64,000 nt of DNA. Origin: Leifsonia williamsii. GTDB lineage: Bacteria > Actinomycetota > Actinomycetes > Actinomycetales > Microbacteriaceae. The notes beneath the pieces were generated by a model. That model did no database searches. It was not told where the DNA came from and saw only the letters and a program-made list of their open reading frames with translations. Below, piece after piece: positions 8,701 to 15,763 of this stretch; positions within the stretch are counted from its first letter, which is position 1; each line of letters opens with the position of its first letter. The DNA is taken from assembly GCF_030433685.1 (NCBI RefSeq), contig NZ_JAROCF010000001.1, positions 2,728,001-2,792,000 of the forward strand, given 5' to 3'. The translations under genes were made by a program, and so were the position numbers.

Positions 8701-9660
8701 ATGGCAAGCACGGGCTCCCGCATCCTCCAGCTGCTCTCGCTGCTGCAGACCCACCGCTACTGGCCGGGACCGGAGCTCGCCGACCGGCTCGGCGTCTCGA
8801 CGCGCACCCTGCGCCGTGACGTGGACCGGCTGCGCGACCTCGGCTACCCGGTCGACGCGACGCGCGGGGTCGCTGGCGGGTACCAGCTCGCGGCCGGCGC
8901 CTCCCTCCCTCCGCTCGTGGTGGACGACGAGGAGGCGGTGGCCCTCGCCGTCGGGCTGCGCACGGCCGCGCAGAGCGGCATCGCGGGGGTAGAGGACGCG
9001 TCGATCCGCGCCCTCAGCAAGGTCGTGCAGGTGATGCCGTCGCGGCTGCGCCGACGCGTCGATGCCCTCCGCGTCGCGACCCTTCCCGGCCCGGTCCGCC
9101 CCGGGCCGCTCGTCGACGCGGACACGCTCACCACGGTCGCGCAGGCCTGCCGCGACGAGGAGCGGATCACGTTCCACTACACCGCCCGCGACGGCGCCGA
9201 GACCGTGCGCACGGCGGAGCCGCACCGCCTCGTCGCGGTCGGCCGGCGCTGGTATCTCGTCGCGTACGACCTCACGCGCTTCGACTGGCGCAGCTTCCGC
9301 CTGGACCGGCTGAGCGAAGCCAAGACGACCGGGGCTCGGTTCCGTCCGCGCACCCTCCCGGCGGACGACGCGGCCGAGTACGTGCGCGCCTCCCTCGCCG
9401 GTGCCGCCGACACCATCGTGATCGAGGGCGTGGTGGAGGCTCCGCTCGCCCGTGTCGCCGAGGCGATCGGCCGCTGGGCGCAGCTCGAACCGGTGGGCGA
9501 CGACCGCACCCGGGCACGCATCACCGCCGACGGCCCGGAATGGGGGCTGTTCGCGCTCGCGGCGACGGGCGCGCCCTTCCGGGTGGAGGGGCCGGAGGCG
9601 GCGGTGGCGCTCGCCGCGGACTGGGGCGAACGGTTCGCGTCGGCGGCGCGAGGCCGGTGA
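8701..9660 (+). CDS. WYL-domain transcriptional regulator with DeoR-type HTH
   Basis: A 319-residue DNA-binding regulator. An N-terminal winged HTH (residues 1-60, around LADRLGVSTRTLRRDVDRLR) is followed by the GGYQL wing. A WYL-type ligand-sensing domain covers about 140-220; the WRSFRLDRLS block near its end is characteristic. A WCX-type C-terminal domain follows. WYL proteins sense nucleic acid or small ligands, and the target of this one is unknown. The ATG at 8701 lies 6 nt after a CACACT -10-like box. It sits in its own unit between the CDF and VIT genes. Confidence 0.9.
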   Translation: MASTGSRILQLLSLLQTHRYWPGPELADRLGVSTRTLRRDVDRLRDLGYPVDATRGVAGGYQLAAGASLPPLVVDDEEAVALAVGLRTAAQSGIAGVEDASIRALSKVVQVMPSRLRRRVDALRVATLPGPVRPGPLVDADTLTTVAQACRDEERITFHYTARDGAETVRTAEPHRLVAVGRRWYLVAYDLTRFDWRSFRLDRLSEAKTTGARFRPRTLPADDAAEYVRASLAGAADTIVIEGVVEAPLARVAEAIGRWAQLEPVGDDRTRARITADGPEWGLFALAATGAPFRVEGPEAAVALAADWGERFASAARGR

Positions 9661-9749
9661 TCGGGCCTGCAGGCAGTCGAGCCGTCACCCCGAGTGCGCT
9701 GAGCGACCTCCAGCGCCGCCCGTTCCCGGCCGCGCCGGGACCGCTCCCG

Positions 9750-9755
9750 TAGAAT
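9750..9755 (+). promoter_or_regulatory. -10 box of the ferritin-VIT gene
   Basis: TAGAAT with 9 nt between it and the ATG at 9765. No ribosome-binding site is present, so transcription probably starts at or next to the start codon. Confidence 0.55.
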
Positions 9756-9764
9756 CGGGGACCG

Positions 9765-10886
9765 ATGACGACTCCCGCCGACGCCCGCACGCCCTCCGCC
9801 GCCGACCTCCGCCGCTGGCGCCGCTACCTGGCCGACGAGCGCGCAGAGGCCGCCGTGTACCGCGACCTGGCGCAGCGCCGCAGCGGTGAGGAGCGCGAGA
9901 TCCTGCTCGCCCTCGCCGAGGCCGAGCGGCGGCACGAGCAGCACTGGCTCGACCTGCTCGGCGACCAGGTGGGCCGCCCGCTGCGCGGCGACCTGCGCAC
10001 CCGGCTGCTCGGCTGGCTCGCCCGCCGCTTCGGCTCGGTGTTCGTGCTCGCGCTCGCGCAGCGCGCGGAGGCCCGGTCGCCGTACGCGGCCGACGCCGAC
10101 GCCACCCCGCAGATGGCCGCCGACGAGCAGGTGCACGAGGAGGTGGTGCGCGCCCTCGCCGCGCGCGGCCGGCAGCGGCTCTCCGGCACCTTCCGCGCCG
10201 CGGTCTTCGGCGCCAACGACGGCCTGGTCAGCAACCTCGCCCTCGTGCTCGGCGTGAGCGCGAGCGGTGTCGCGACGCACGTCGTCCTGCTCACCGGCAT
10301 CTCGGGCCTCCTCGCCGGCGCGTTGTCGATGGGCGCCGGGGAGTACGTGTCGGTGCGGTCGCAGCGCGAGCTGCTCGACGCCTCCACGCCGAACCCCGCC
10401 ACCCGGTCGGCGCTCCCCCAGCTCGACGTGGACGGCAACGAGCTGGCCCTGGTCTACCGGGCGCGCGGAATGTCGCCGGAGGAGGCCGCCACGCACGCCG
10501 CCGAGGTGCTCGGCGCGCAGCGGCCGTACACGGCGCCGATACCGGTGGCCGCGGCCCCCATCTCGGCCAGCATCGCCGCCGAGGAGGCCGAGGACGAGCA
10601 CGAGGCCATCGGCAACGCCTGGGGCGCGGCGATCTCGAGCTTCTGCTTCTTCGCCTCCGGTGCGCTGATCCCGATCCTGCCGTACCTGTTCGGGCTCGGC
10701 GGTCTGACCGCGGTCATCGTGTCGGCCCTGGTCGTCGGCGTCGCGCTACTCGGCACGGGTGCGGTCGTCGGCCTGCTGTCGGGCGCGTCGCCGCTCAAGC
10801 GCGCGCTGCGCCAGCTCGCCATCGGCTACGGCGCGGCGGCCGCCACCTATCTGCTCGGACTGCTCTTCGGGACGACGATCGGCTAA
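9765..10886 (+). CDS. Ferritin-like domain fused to a VIT1/CCC1 membrane transporter
   Basis: A 373-residue fusion. Residues about 18-135 form a ferritin-like four-helix domain with a credible diiron site: Glu28, Glu54-x-x-His57, Glu102 and Glu121-x-x-His124. Residues about 140-373 are a VIT1/CCC1 domain with five hydrophobic segments, including FGANDGLVSNLALVLGVS and GALSMGAGEYVSVRSQRE. This architecture matches membrane-bound ferritin (MbfA-type) proteins, which export iron and protect against peroxide and iron stress; the Mn/Fe role here is inferred. Its stop overlaps the stop of the convergent DUF1707 gene. Confidence 0.88.
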   Translation: MTTPADARTPSAADLRRWRRYLADERAEAAVYRDLAQRRSGEEREILLALAEAERRHEQHWLDLLGDQVGRPLRGDLRTRLLGWLARRFGSVFVLALAQRAEARSPYAADADATPQMAADEQVHEEVVRALAARGRQRLSGTFRAAVFGANDGLVSNLALVLGVSASGVATHVVLLTGISGLLAGALSMGAGEYVSVRSQRELLDASTPNPATRSALPQLDVDGNELALVYRARGMSPEEAATHAAEVLGAQRPYTAPIPVAAAPISASIAAEEAEDEHEAIGNAWGAAISSFCFFASGALIPILPYLFGLGGLTAVIVSALVVGVALLGTGAVVGLLSGASPLKRALRQLAIGYGAAAATYLLGLLFGTTIG

Positions 10887-11434
10887 CGCCGGCGTTGGGC
10901 GCCGCCGACGCCGTAGACGAGCGCGCCCGCGAGCGGGATCAGCAGGAACCACAACCAGCTGAACTGGTAGCCCCAGACCATCCCGGTGAGGAAGAACAGG
11001 ATCACCGCGATGAACGGCATGATCGACACGACCAGCAGCCCCCAGCGGCTGCCCGGCTGCTCGGGCTGCGGGGCGCCGTAGCCGTACGGGGCGTTCTGAG
11101 CGGGCTGGCCGTACTGCCCGCCCTGGGCGTACGACGTCTGGTCCTGCGGAGTCTGCGGGAAGGCGGCTGCCGGCTGCGCGCCTCCCGGCTGCTCCGCCGC
11201 TCCGGGGTGGTGCCCGCCCGCCGGGTCGAGGTGGAGGCCGCCGGGCAGGTCGGTGAACAGCGGAGCGAGGTCGCCGCGGGTCACCGCCGACCGTGCGGCC
11301 GCGCTGCGCGACTGGAGCTCGGCGTCGTCCAGCCTCCCGGCGGTCGCGTGCGTCTGCAGGGCCGCGACCGCGCGCTCGCGCTCGTCGTTGCTGAGGCGCA
11401 GCGAGGCGCCGGCGGGATCGCTGATGTCGGACAT
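10883..11434 (-). CDS. DUF1707 (SHOCT-like) membrane protein
   Basis: A 183-residue protein with three parts. An N-terminal DUF1707 domain (about 9-65) has the LSNDERERAVAALQTHATAG signature, a linker is rich in Gln, Gly, Pro and Tyr (about 75-135), and two transmembrane helices lie near the C terminus with a short basic tail. DUF1707 proteins are common in actinobacteria and have no defined reaction; many are linked to envelope or stress functions. No ribosome-binding site is present, and a CATACT box (11442-11447) ends 7 nt before the ATG. Confidence 0.8.
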   Translation of the reverse strand: MSDISDPAGASLRLSNDERERAVAALQTHATAGRLDDAELQSRSAAARSAVTRGDLAPLFTDLPGGLHLDPAGGHHPGAAEQPGGAQPAAAFPQTPQDQTSYAQGGQYGQPAQNAPYGYGAPQPEQPGSRWGLLVVSIMPFIAVILFFLTGMVWGYQFSWLWFLLIPLAGALVYGVGGAQRRR

Positions 11435-11529
11435 GACGCTCAGTATGGCAGCAGGACCGGGCGGCCCGACAGGCCGTGTTCGGGGTGCGGGAGGCGCGAT
11501 GCGGGGGTGCGGCCGTCGAGCGTTCGCCG

Positions 11530-11535
11530 TACACT
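11530..11535 (+). promoter_or_regulatory. -10 box of the DUF6504 gene
   Basis: TACACT. Transcription from it would begin around 11541-11543, inside the LexA palindrome, which would give direct repression. Confidence 0.5.
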
Positions 11536-11540
11536 GGTGT

Positions 11541-11556
11541 TCGAACATATGTTCGA
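11541..11556 (+). promoter_or_regulatory. SOS (LexA) box upstream of the DUF6504 gene
   Basis: A 16-bp perfect palindrome, TCGAACATATGTTCGA. Its core matches the Gram-positive/actinobacterial LexA consensus CGAACRNRYGTTYG at every fixed position. It lies directly downstream of a TACACT box and 18 bp before the GTG start. Confidence 0.9.
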
Positions 11557-11573
11557 GCAAGGAGGTGGTGCCG

Positions 11574-11864
11574 GTGACCGAGATCGACGAGGCGGTCGCC
11601 GTCTGGACGACGGACGACGGCGTCCCCACGCGCCTGGTCTGGCGCGCCACACGGTACCGCGTGAGCGACACGCCGACCGTGTGGGCGGAGGTGTGCACCT
11701 GGTGGCGGCCGTTCGGGGAGCATCGCTACGGCGTCGGAGCGCTGCCGCGTGAGATCGGCGGCTGGCGGTTCCAGGCGACCAGCGACACCGGCGACGCCCA
11801 CGTGTTCGACGTGCGCCACGACGCCCGGGACCGCAGCTGGCGGCTGGTGCGCGTCTTCGACTGA
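11574..11864 (+). CDS. DUF6504 family protein, predicted LexA-controlled
   Basis: A 96-residue cytoplasmic protein of the DUF6504 type, with no known activity. It is rich in Trp and aromatic residues (VWTTDDGVPTRLVWRATRYRV, then a WWRPFGEHRYG block), reads as a small all-beta fold, and has no signal peptide or membrane segment. AAGGAGG (11559-11565) sets the GTG at 11574 with 8-nt spacing; GTG codons at 11565 and 11568 are too close. A perfect LexA palindrome lies just upstream. The imuA-imuB-dnaE2 cassette starts 1.5 kb away with a similar box, so a role in damage tolerance is inferred. Confidence 0.85.
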   Translation: MTEIDEAVAVWTTDDGVPTRLVWRATRYRVSDTPTVWAEVCTWWRPFGEHRYGVGALPREIGGWRFQATSDTGDAHVFDVRHDARDRSWRLVRVFD

Positions 11865-11942
11865 CGCGAGGCAGCGCACGGCCTTGCCCGACCAGGGCGA
11901 GCCTCCACCGCCTCCCCGCCCCGATCGCCTACCCTCGCTCGG

Positions 11943-12794
11943 GTGATGGACGACCGCTACGGGACCGACGTGCTGGCCGGCGACTGGAGGAACGCGGGGC
12001 GCAAGCCCGTTCCCGAGGTGGAGGCGGTGCGCGACCTCGTGATCGAGGAGGCCGGCACCGGCTTCTGCGGCGCGATCACCCGGCTGGAGACGCAGACGGT
12101 CGAGCTGGAGGACTACTTCGGCAAGAAGCGCGTCTTCCCGCTGAGCGCGGCGTTCCTCATCGAGGGCGAGCCGGTGCGGCTGGTCGTGCCGAAGCGGAAC
12201 CAGGAGGGACGGACGCGCACGGCCTCCGGCTCCTTCGCCGTCGGCGAGCAGCGGGCCAGGGTCGCGCGGGCGAGCCGCATCTTCGTGGAGGGCCGGCACG
12301 ATGCCGAGCTCGTCGAGCGGGTGTGGGGCGACGACCTCCGCGTCGAGGGCGTCGCCGTGGAGTACCTGGAGGGCGTGGACGACCTCGACGCGATCGTGCG
12401 CGATCTCGCCCCGGACCGCCGCCGCCGCATCGGCGTGCTGGTCGACCACCTGGTGCCCAACTCGAAGGAGAGCCGGATCGCGGAGGCCGTCGCGCGCGGT
12501 CCGTACGGGCAGCACGTGCTCGTCGTGGGCCATCCGTACGTCGACATCTGGCAGGCGGTCAAGCCCGAGCGGGTCGGGCTGAAGCAGTGGCCGACGATCC
12601 CCCGCTCGGTGCCGTGGAAGCACGGGATCTGCGCCGCGCTCGGCCTGCCGCACGAGACGCAGGCCGACATCGCGCGCGCCTGGAAGCGCATTCTCGGTCA
12701 GGTGCGCACGTACGCCGACCTGGAGCCGCAGCTGCTCGGGCGCGTGGAGCAGCTGATCGACTTCGTGACCGAGCCGGAGGCGGGTCCGCGCTAG
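11943..12794 (+). CDS. DUF3097 family protein
   Basis: About 283 residues, conserved across actinobacteria and without an assigned reaction. It has an N-terminal RYGTDVLAGDWR block, then a beta-rich region (40-90). A central part resembles a Toprim-like fold: IFVEGRHDAELVERVWGDDL gives the Glu-containing strand, and GVLVDHLVPNSKESRIA gives a DxxVxxSKE block. I infer a nucleic-acid-related role from that resemblance. TACCCT (11930-11935) ends 7 nt before the GTG at 11943, favouring it as a leaderless start over the ATG at 11946. It lies between the two LexA-controlled units. Confidence 0.85.
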   Translation: MMDDRYGTDVLAGDWRNAGRKPVPEVEAVRDLVIEEAGTGFCGAITRLETQTVELEDYFGKKRVFPLSAAFLIEGEPVRLVVPKRNQEGRTRTASGSFAVGEQRARVARASRIFVEGRHDAELVERVWGDDLRVEGVAVEYLEGVDDLDAIVRDLAPDRRRRIGVLVDHLVPNSKESRIAEAVARGPYGQHVLVVGHPYVDIWQAVKPERVGLKQWPTIPRSVPWKHGICAALGLPHETQADIARAWKRILGQVRTYADLEPQLLGRVEQLIDFVTEPEAGPR

Positions 12795-12797
12795 CCG

Positions 12798-13241
12798 CTA
12801 GGCGTCGCCCCAGCCGTATTCGGTGTAGGTCTCGCCGCGGGCGAGCGCCTCGAGGGCGTTCCTGATGACCGGGACCACGTCGGCGGGAAGCTCGTCGAGC
12901 GGCGCCCAGAGCAGCTCGCTCGCCTTGTCGGGTTCGGCGATGCGCGGCCGCATTCCCCGCGCGAGTACGGCGGCGAAGACGAAGTCGACGTACGCCAGCC
13001 CGTCGGCGATGCCGTGCTGCACGAGCACCATGCGCACGGCGTCGGCGGGGAGGTCGAGGCCGAGCTCCTCGCGGGTCTCGCGCAGCAGCGCGGCGGTCGC
13101 GGACTCCCCCGGCTCGATGTGGCCGGCGGGGAGGGCGAGCTCCCCGTCCCGGTACCCGGTGCCGGCGCGCCGCAGCAGCAGGACGCGCCCGCGGTCGTCG
13201 CGCAGGCACAGGTAGACGGCGGCGGGATAGGTGGCGCGCAT
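12798..13241 (-). CDS. Nudix hydrolase
   Basis: A 147-residue Nudix pyrophosphohydrolase. The Nudix box, from Gly40 to Leu62, matches GX5EX7REUXEEXGU exactly, with the metal-binding RETREELG core. The short C-terminal part contains WAPLDELP and a late AL..GE segment, as in the MutT/NTP-hydrolase subgroup; the substrate is unknown. The ATG at 13241 is chosen because a CAGAAT box (13248-13253) ends 6 nt before it; an in-frame ATG at 13271 is possible. The gene converges on DUF3097 and diverges from imuA, near a LexA box. House-cleaning of damaged nucleotides would fit but is unproven. Confidence 0.88.
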   Translation of the reverse strand: MRATYPAAVYLCLRDDRGRVLLLRRAGTGYRDGELALPAGHIEPGESATAALLRETREELGLDLPADAVRMVLVQHGIADGLAYVDFVFAAVLARGMRPRIAEPDKASELLWAPLDELPADVVPVIRNALEALARGETYTEYGWGDA

Positions 13242-13352
13242 GCGCCCATTCTGCGCCGCCGCGCCCTCCATGCGTGCCGAATCCGCGGGTGTCGGCGGCC
13301 CGGGTTACCATGTTCGCCCGACGCGTCAACGGCGGAAAAAGCATTTGCCAGA

Positions 13353-13370
13353 TTCGAACATGTGTTCGAA
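13353..13370 (+). promoter_or_regulatory. SOS (LexA) box upstream of imuA-imuB-dnaE2
   Basis: Core CGAACATGTGTTCG at 13355-13368 matches CGAACRNRYGTTYG fully, extended by TT/AA flanks to an 18-bp near-palindrome. It lies about 10 bp before the GTG of imuA and 110 bp from the divergent Nudix gene. Confidence 0.9.
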
Positions 13371-13379
13371 AATAGAGGG

Positions 13380-14105
13380 GTGTCCCTCGCTGTCGCATCC
13401 GCTCCCGCACCGGTCTCCGACCGGGCGCAGCAGGGCGGCCGCGGGCAGGCCGACCGCGCCCAGGTCCACGAGCTCCAGACGCGCATCCGGCAGATGCAGG
13501 CGACCAAGCTCGAGAGCCGCACCCTGGAGACGCACCCCGCGCTCGCCCCGCTGCTGCCGGGCGGCGCGCTCAAGGCCGGCGCCGCCTACGCCGTGCACGG
13601 CTCCACCACCCTGCTGATGGCGATGCTCGCCGGTCCGAGCGCCGCCGGCGCGTGGTGCGGGGTCGTCGGCATGCCCGACTTCGGCGCCGAGGCCGCCGGG
13701 CGGTTCGGCATCGACCTGGAGCGGCTCGTCCTGGTGCCGCATCCCGGCGACCAGTGGCTGACCGTGACCGCTGCCGTCGCCGACGTGCTCAGCGTCGTGG
13801 TGGTGGCCCCGCCCTCCCGCCCCCGTGACGGCGACGTCGCCCGGCTGAGCGCCCGGCTGCGGCAGCGCGAGAGCACGCTGATCGTCGCGGGCGACTGGCC
13901 GCAGGTGGAGGCGTCGCTCACCGTCGCGCGCAGCGGCTGGGACGGCCTCGGCACCGGCACCGGCTACCTCTCGGCCCGCCGGGTCACCGTCGAGGCGGCC
14001 CCGCGCGGCGGCTCAGGTCCGCGCCGCCGCGCCGAGCTGTGGCTGCCGGCGATGGACGAGAGCTTCCGCACCTCGGGGCCCACCCGGCTGGAGGCGGTGA
14101 GCTAG
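13380..14105 (+). CDS. imuA: ImuA-type RecA-like accessory protein of the mutasome
   Basis: A 241-residue RecA/SulA-related protein (the actinobacterial ImuA' type), an accessory factor for DnaE2-dependent translesion synthesis and induced mutagenesis. It has an N-terminal helix of HELQTRIRQMQ type. A degenerate nucleotide-binding region, AVHGSTTLLMAML, stands where RecA has its Walker A and lacks the GK[ST], so ATP binding is doubtful. SVVVVAPPSRP and LIVAGDWP are core strands. The GTG at 13380 is the first start after the LexA box; only a weak GAGGGG precedes it. imuB begins at the very next base after its stop. Confidence 0.85.
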   Translation: MSLAVASAPAPVSDRAQQGGRGQADRAQVHELQTRIRQMQATKLESRTLETHPALAPLLPGGALKAGAAYAVHGSTTLLMAMLAGPSAAGAWCGVVGMPDFGAEAAGRFGIDLERLVLVPHPGDQWLTVTAAVADVLSVVVVAPPSRPRDGDVARLSARLRQRESTLIVAGDWPQVEASLTVARSGWDGLGTGTGYLSARRVTVEAAPRGGSGPRRRAELWLPAMDESFRTSGPTRLEAVS

Positions 14106-15734
14106 GTGGCGCCCGCGACCTCCCGCTCCACCGGCTCCTCCCGCTCCACCGGGGTCACCGGCGCCGCCGCCCCCGCCGTCACCCGCGCGATCGTGCTCTG
14201 GTGCCCCGACTGGCCGGTGCTCGCCGCCCGCCAGGCGCTCGACCTGCCGGAGGAGGCCCCGCTCGCCCTGATCGACAAGGGCATGGTCTACGCCTGCTCG
14301 GCCGCGGCCCGCGCCGACGGCGTCAAGCGCGGGCTGCGGCTGCGCGAGGCGCAGGCCCGCTGCCCGCAGCTCGAGACCGCCCCGTACGACCCGGTGCTCG
14401 ACGCCCGCGCCTTCGAGCCGGTGCTGGAGGCGATCGAGCAGATCACGCCGGGCGTCCAGCCGGTGCGCCCCGGCACCTGCGTGCTGCGCGCCCGCGGGCC
14501 CGCCCGGTACTACGGCGGCGAGGAGGCTGCGGCGGCCGAGCTGCTGCGCTGCCTGGAGGGACTGGGCGCTCCGCACATCCGGATCGGCGACGCCCGCGTC
14601 GGCATCGCCGACGGCCCGTACGCCGCCGAGCAGGCCGCGCGCTCGACCGGCTCCTCCCGGGTGCGGATCATCCCGGCCGGAGGCTCCCCCGCCTTCCTCG
14701 CGCCCCTCCCCGTCGCGCAGCTCGGCCTGACCGACCTCACCCCGCTGCTGCGCCGGCTCGGCCTGCACACCCTCGGCGACCTGGCCGCGCTCGCCCGCAC
14801 CGACGTGCGCGAGCGCTTCGGCGAGCGCGGCGAGCACGCGCACGATCTGGCGAGCGGGCGCGACGGCGCCGCGGTGGTGCCGCGCACGCCGCCGGAGCAG
14901 CTGGAGCGCGAGATCGCGTTCGAGCCTCCGCTGGACCGGGTGGATCAGGTGACCTTCGCCGTGCGGGCGACCGCCGAGCAGTTCGTGGCGGGGCTGACGA
15001 AGGCGGGGCTGGTGTGCACGTCGCTGCGGGTGGAGGTGACCGACGACGATGGCCGGGCGAGCGAGCGCACCTGGCTGCATCCGCGGCTGTTCTCCGCGCC
15101 GGACGTGGTCGACCGGGTGCGCTGGCAGCTGCAGGGCTCCGGCGCGATCGATCCCGGGCTGGCCTCCCCGATCGCCCGGGTGCTGCTGGCGCCGGAGGCG
15201 GTGGACGACATCGGGCACCACGAGGACGGCCTGTGGGGTGGAGGTGCGGACGAGCGCATCCATCACGGCCTCACCCGGGTGCAGAGCATGCTGGGGCACG
15301 ACGCGGTGCTGACGGCGGCGATCGGCGGCGGGCGGGCGCCGGCGGAGCGGCAGGTGCTGGTGCCGTGGGGCGACCGGCCGGTGGGGGTGGCGCGGTCGGA
15401 CCGGCCCTGGCCGGGGTCGTTGCCGGCTCCTGCGCCGTCGACGGTGTTCGAGGTGCCGCGGCCGGTCGCGGTGCTGACGGAGGACGGCGAGCCGGTGCAG
15501 GTGACCGGGCGCGGGGAGGTGACGGCGCCGATCGCGCTGTTCTCGGCGACCGGGGCGGAGCGCGACGCGCGTCCGGTGGACTCGTGGGCGGGGCCGTGGC
15601 CGGTGCGGGAGCGGTGGTGGGATGCGGCGCGTTCGAGCGCGGTGAACCGGTTCCAGCTGGTCGACGCCGCCGGCACCGCCTGGCTGCTGATCCTGACCGG
15701 CTCGGCGTGGTTCGCGGAGGCCCGCTATGACTGA
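14106..15734 (+). CDS. imuB: ImuB, catalytically degenerate Y-family polymerase-like mutasome protein
   Basis: A 542-residue Y-family-related protein. ImuB is known as the hub that links ImuA' and DnaE2 to the beta clamp. The palm start reads IVLWCPDWPVLAAR, lacking the acidic residues of active Pol IV, so it should not polymerise. An HhH region (LGLHTLGDLAALARTDVRERFG) and a little-finger region follow. The classic clamp peptide is not obvious; QVLVPWG around residue 417 is a candidate. The N-terminal 25 residues are a low-complexity RSTG repeat. The GTG start abuts the imuA stop. Confidence 0.9.
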   Translation: MAPATSRSTGSSRSTGVTGAAAPAVTRAIVLWCPDWPVLAARQALDLPEEAPLALIDKGMVYACSAAARADGVKRGLRLREAQARCPQLETAPYDPVLDARAFEPVLEAIEQITPGVQPVRPGTCVLRARGPARYYGGEEAAAAELLRCLEGLGAPHIRIGDARVGIADGPYAAEQAARSTGSSRVRIIPAGGSPAFLAPLPVAQLGLTDLTPLLRRLGLHTLGDLAALARTDVRERFGERGEHAHDLASGRDGAAVVPRTPPEQLEREIAFEPPLDRVDQVTFAVRATAEQFVAGLTKAGLVCTSLRVEVTDDDGRASERTWLHPRLFSAPDVVDRVRWQLQGSGAIDPGLASPIARVLLAPEAVDDIGHHEDGLWGGGADERIHHGLTRVQSMLGHDAVLTAAIGGGRAPAERQVLVPWGDRPVGVARSDRPWPGSLPAPAPSTVFEVPRPVAVLTEDGEPVQVTGRGEVTAPIALFSATGAERDARPVDSWAGPWPVRERWWDAARSSAVNRFQLVDAAGTAWLLILTGSAWFAEARYD

Positions 15735-15763
15735 GCCGGCATCGTGGCGGGAGGTGCGCTGAC

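Noticed and set aside
13014..13379. Long plus-strand frame upstream of imuA that would lengthen it to 363 residues
   Set aside because: It runs antisense through the Nudix gene and upstream of the LexA box. The GTG after the box gives the family length.
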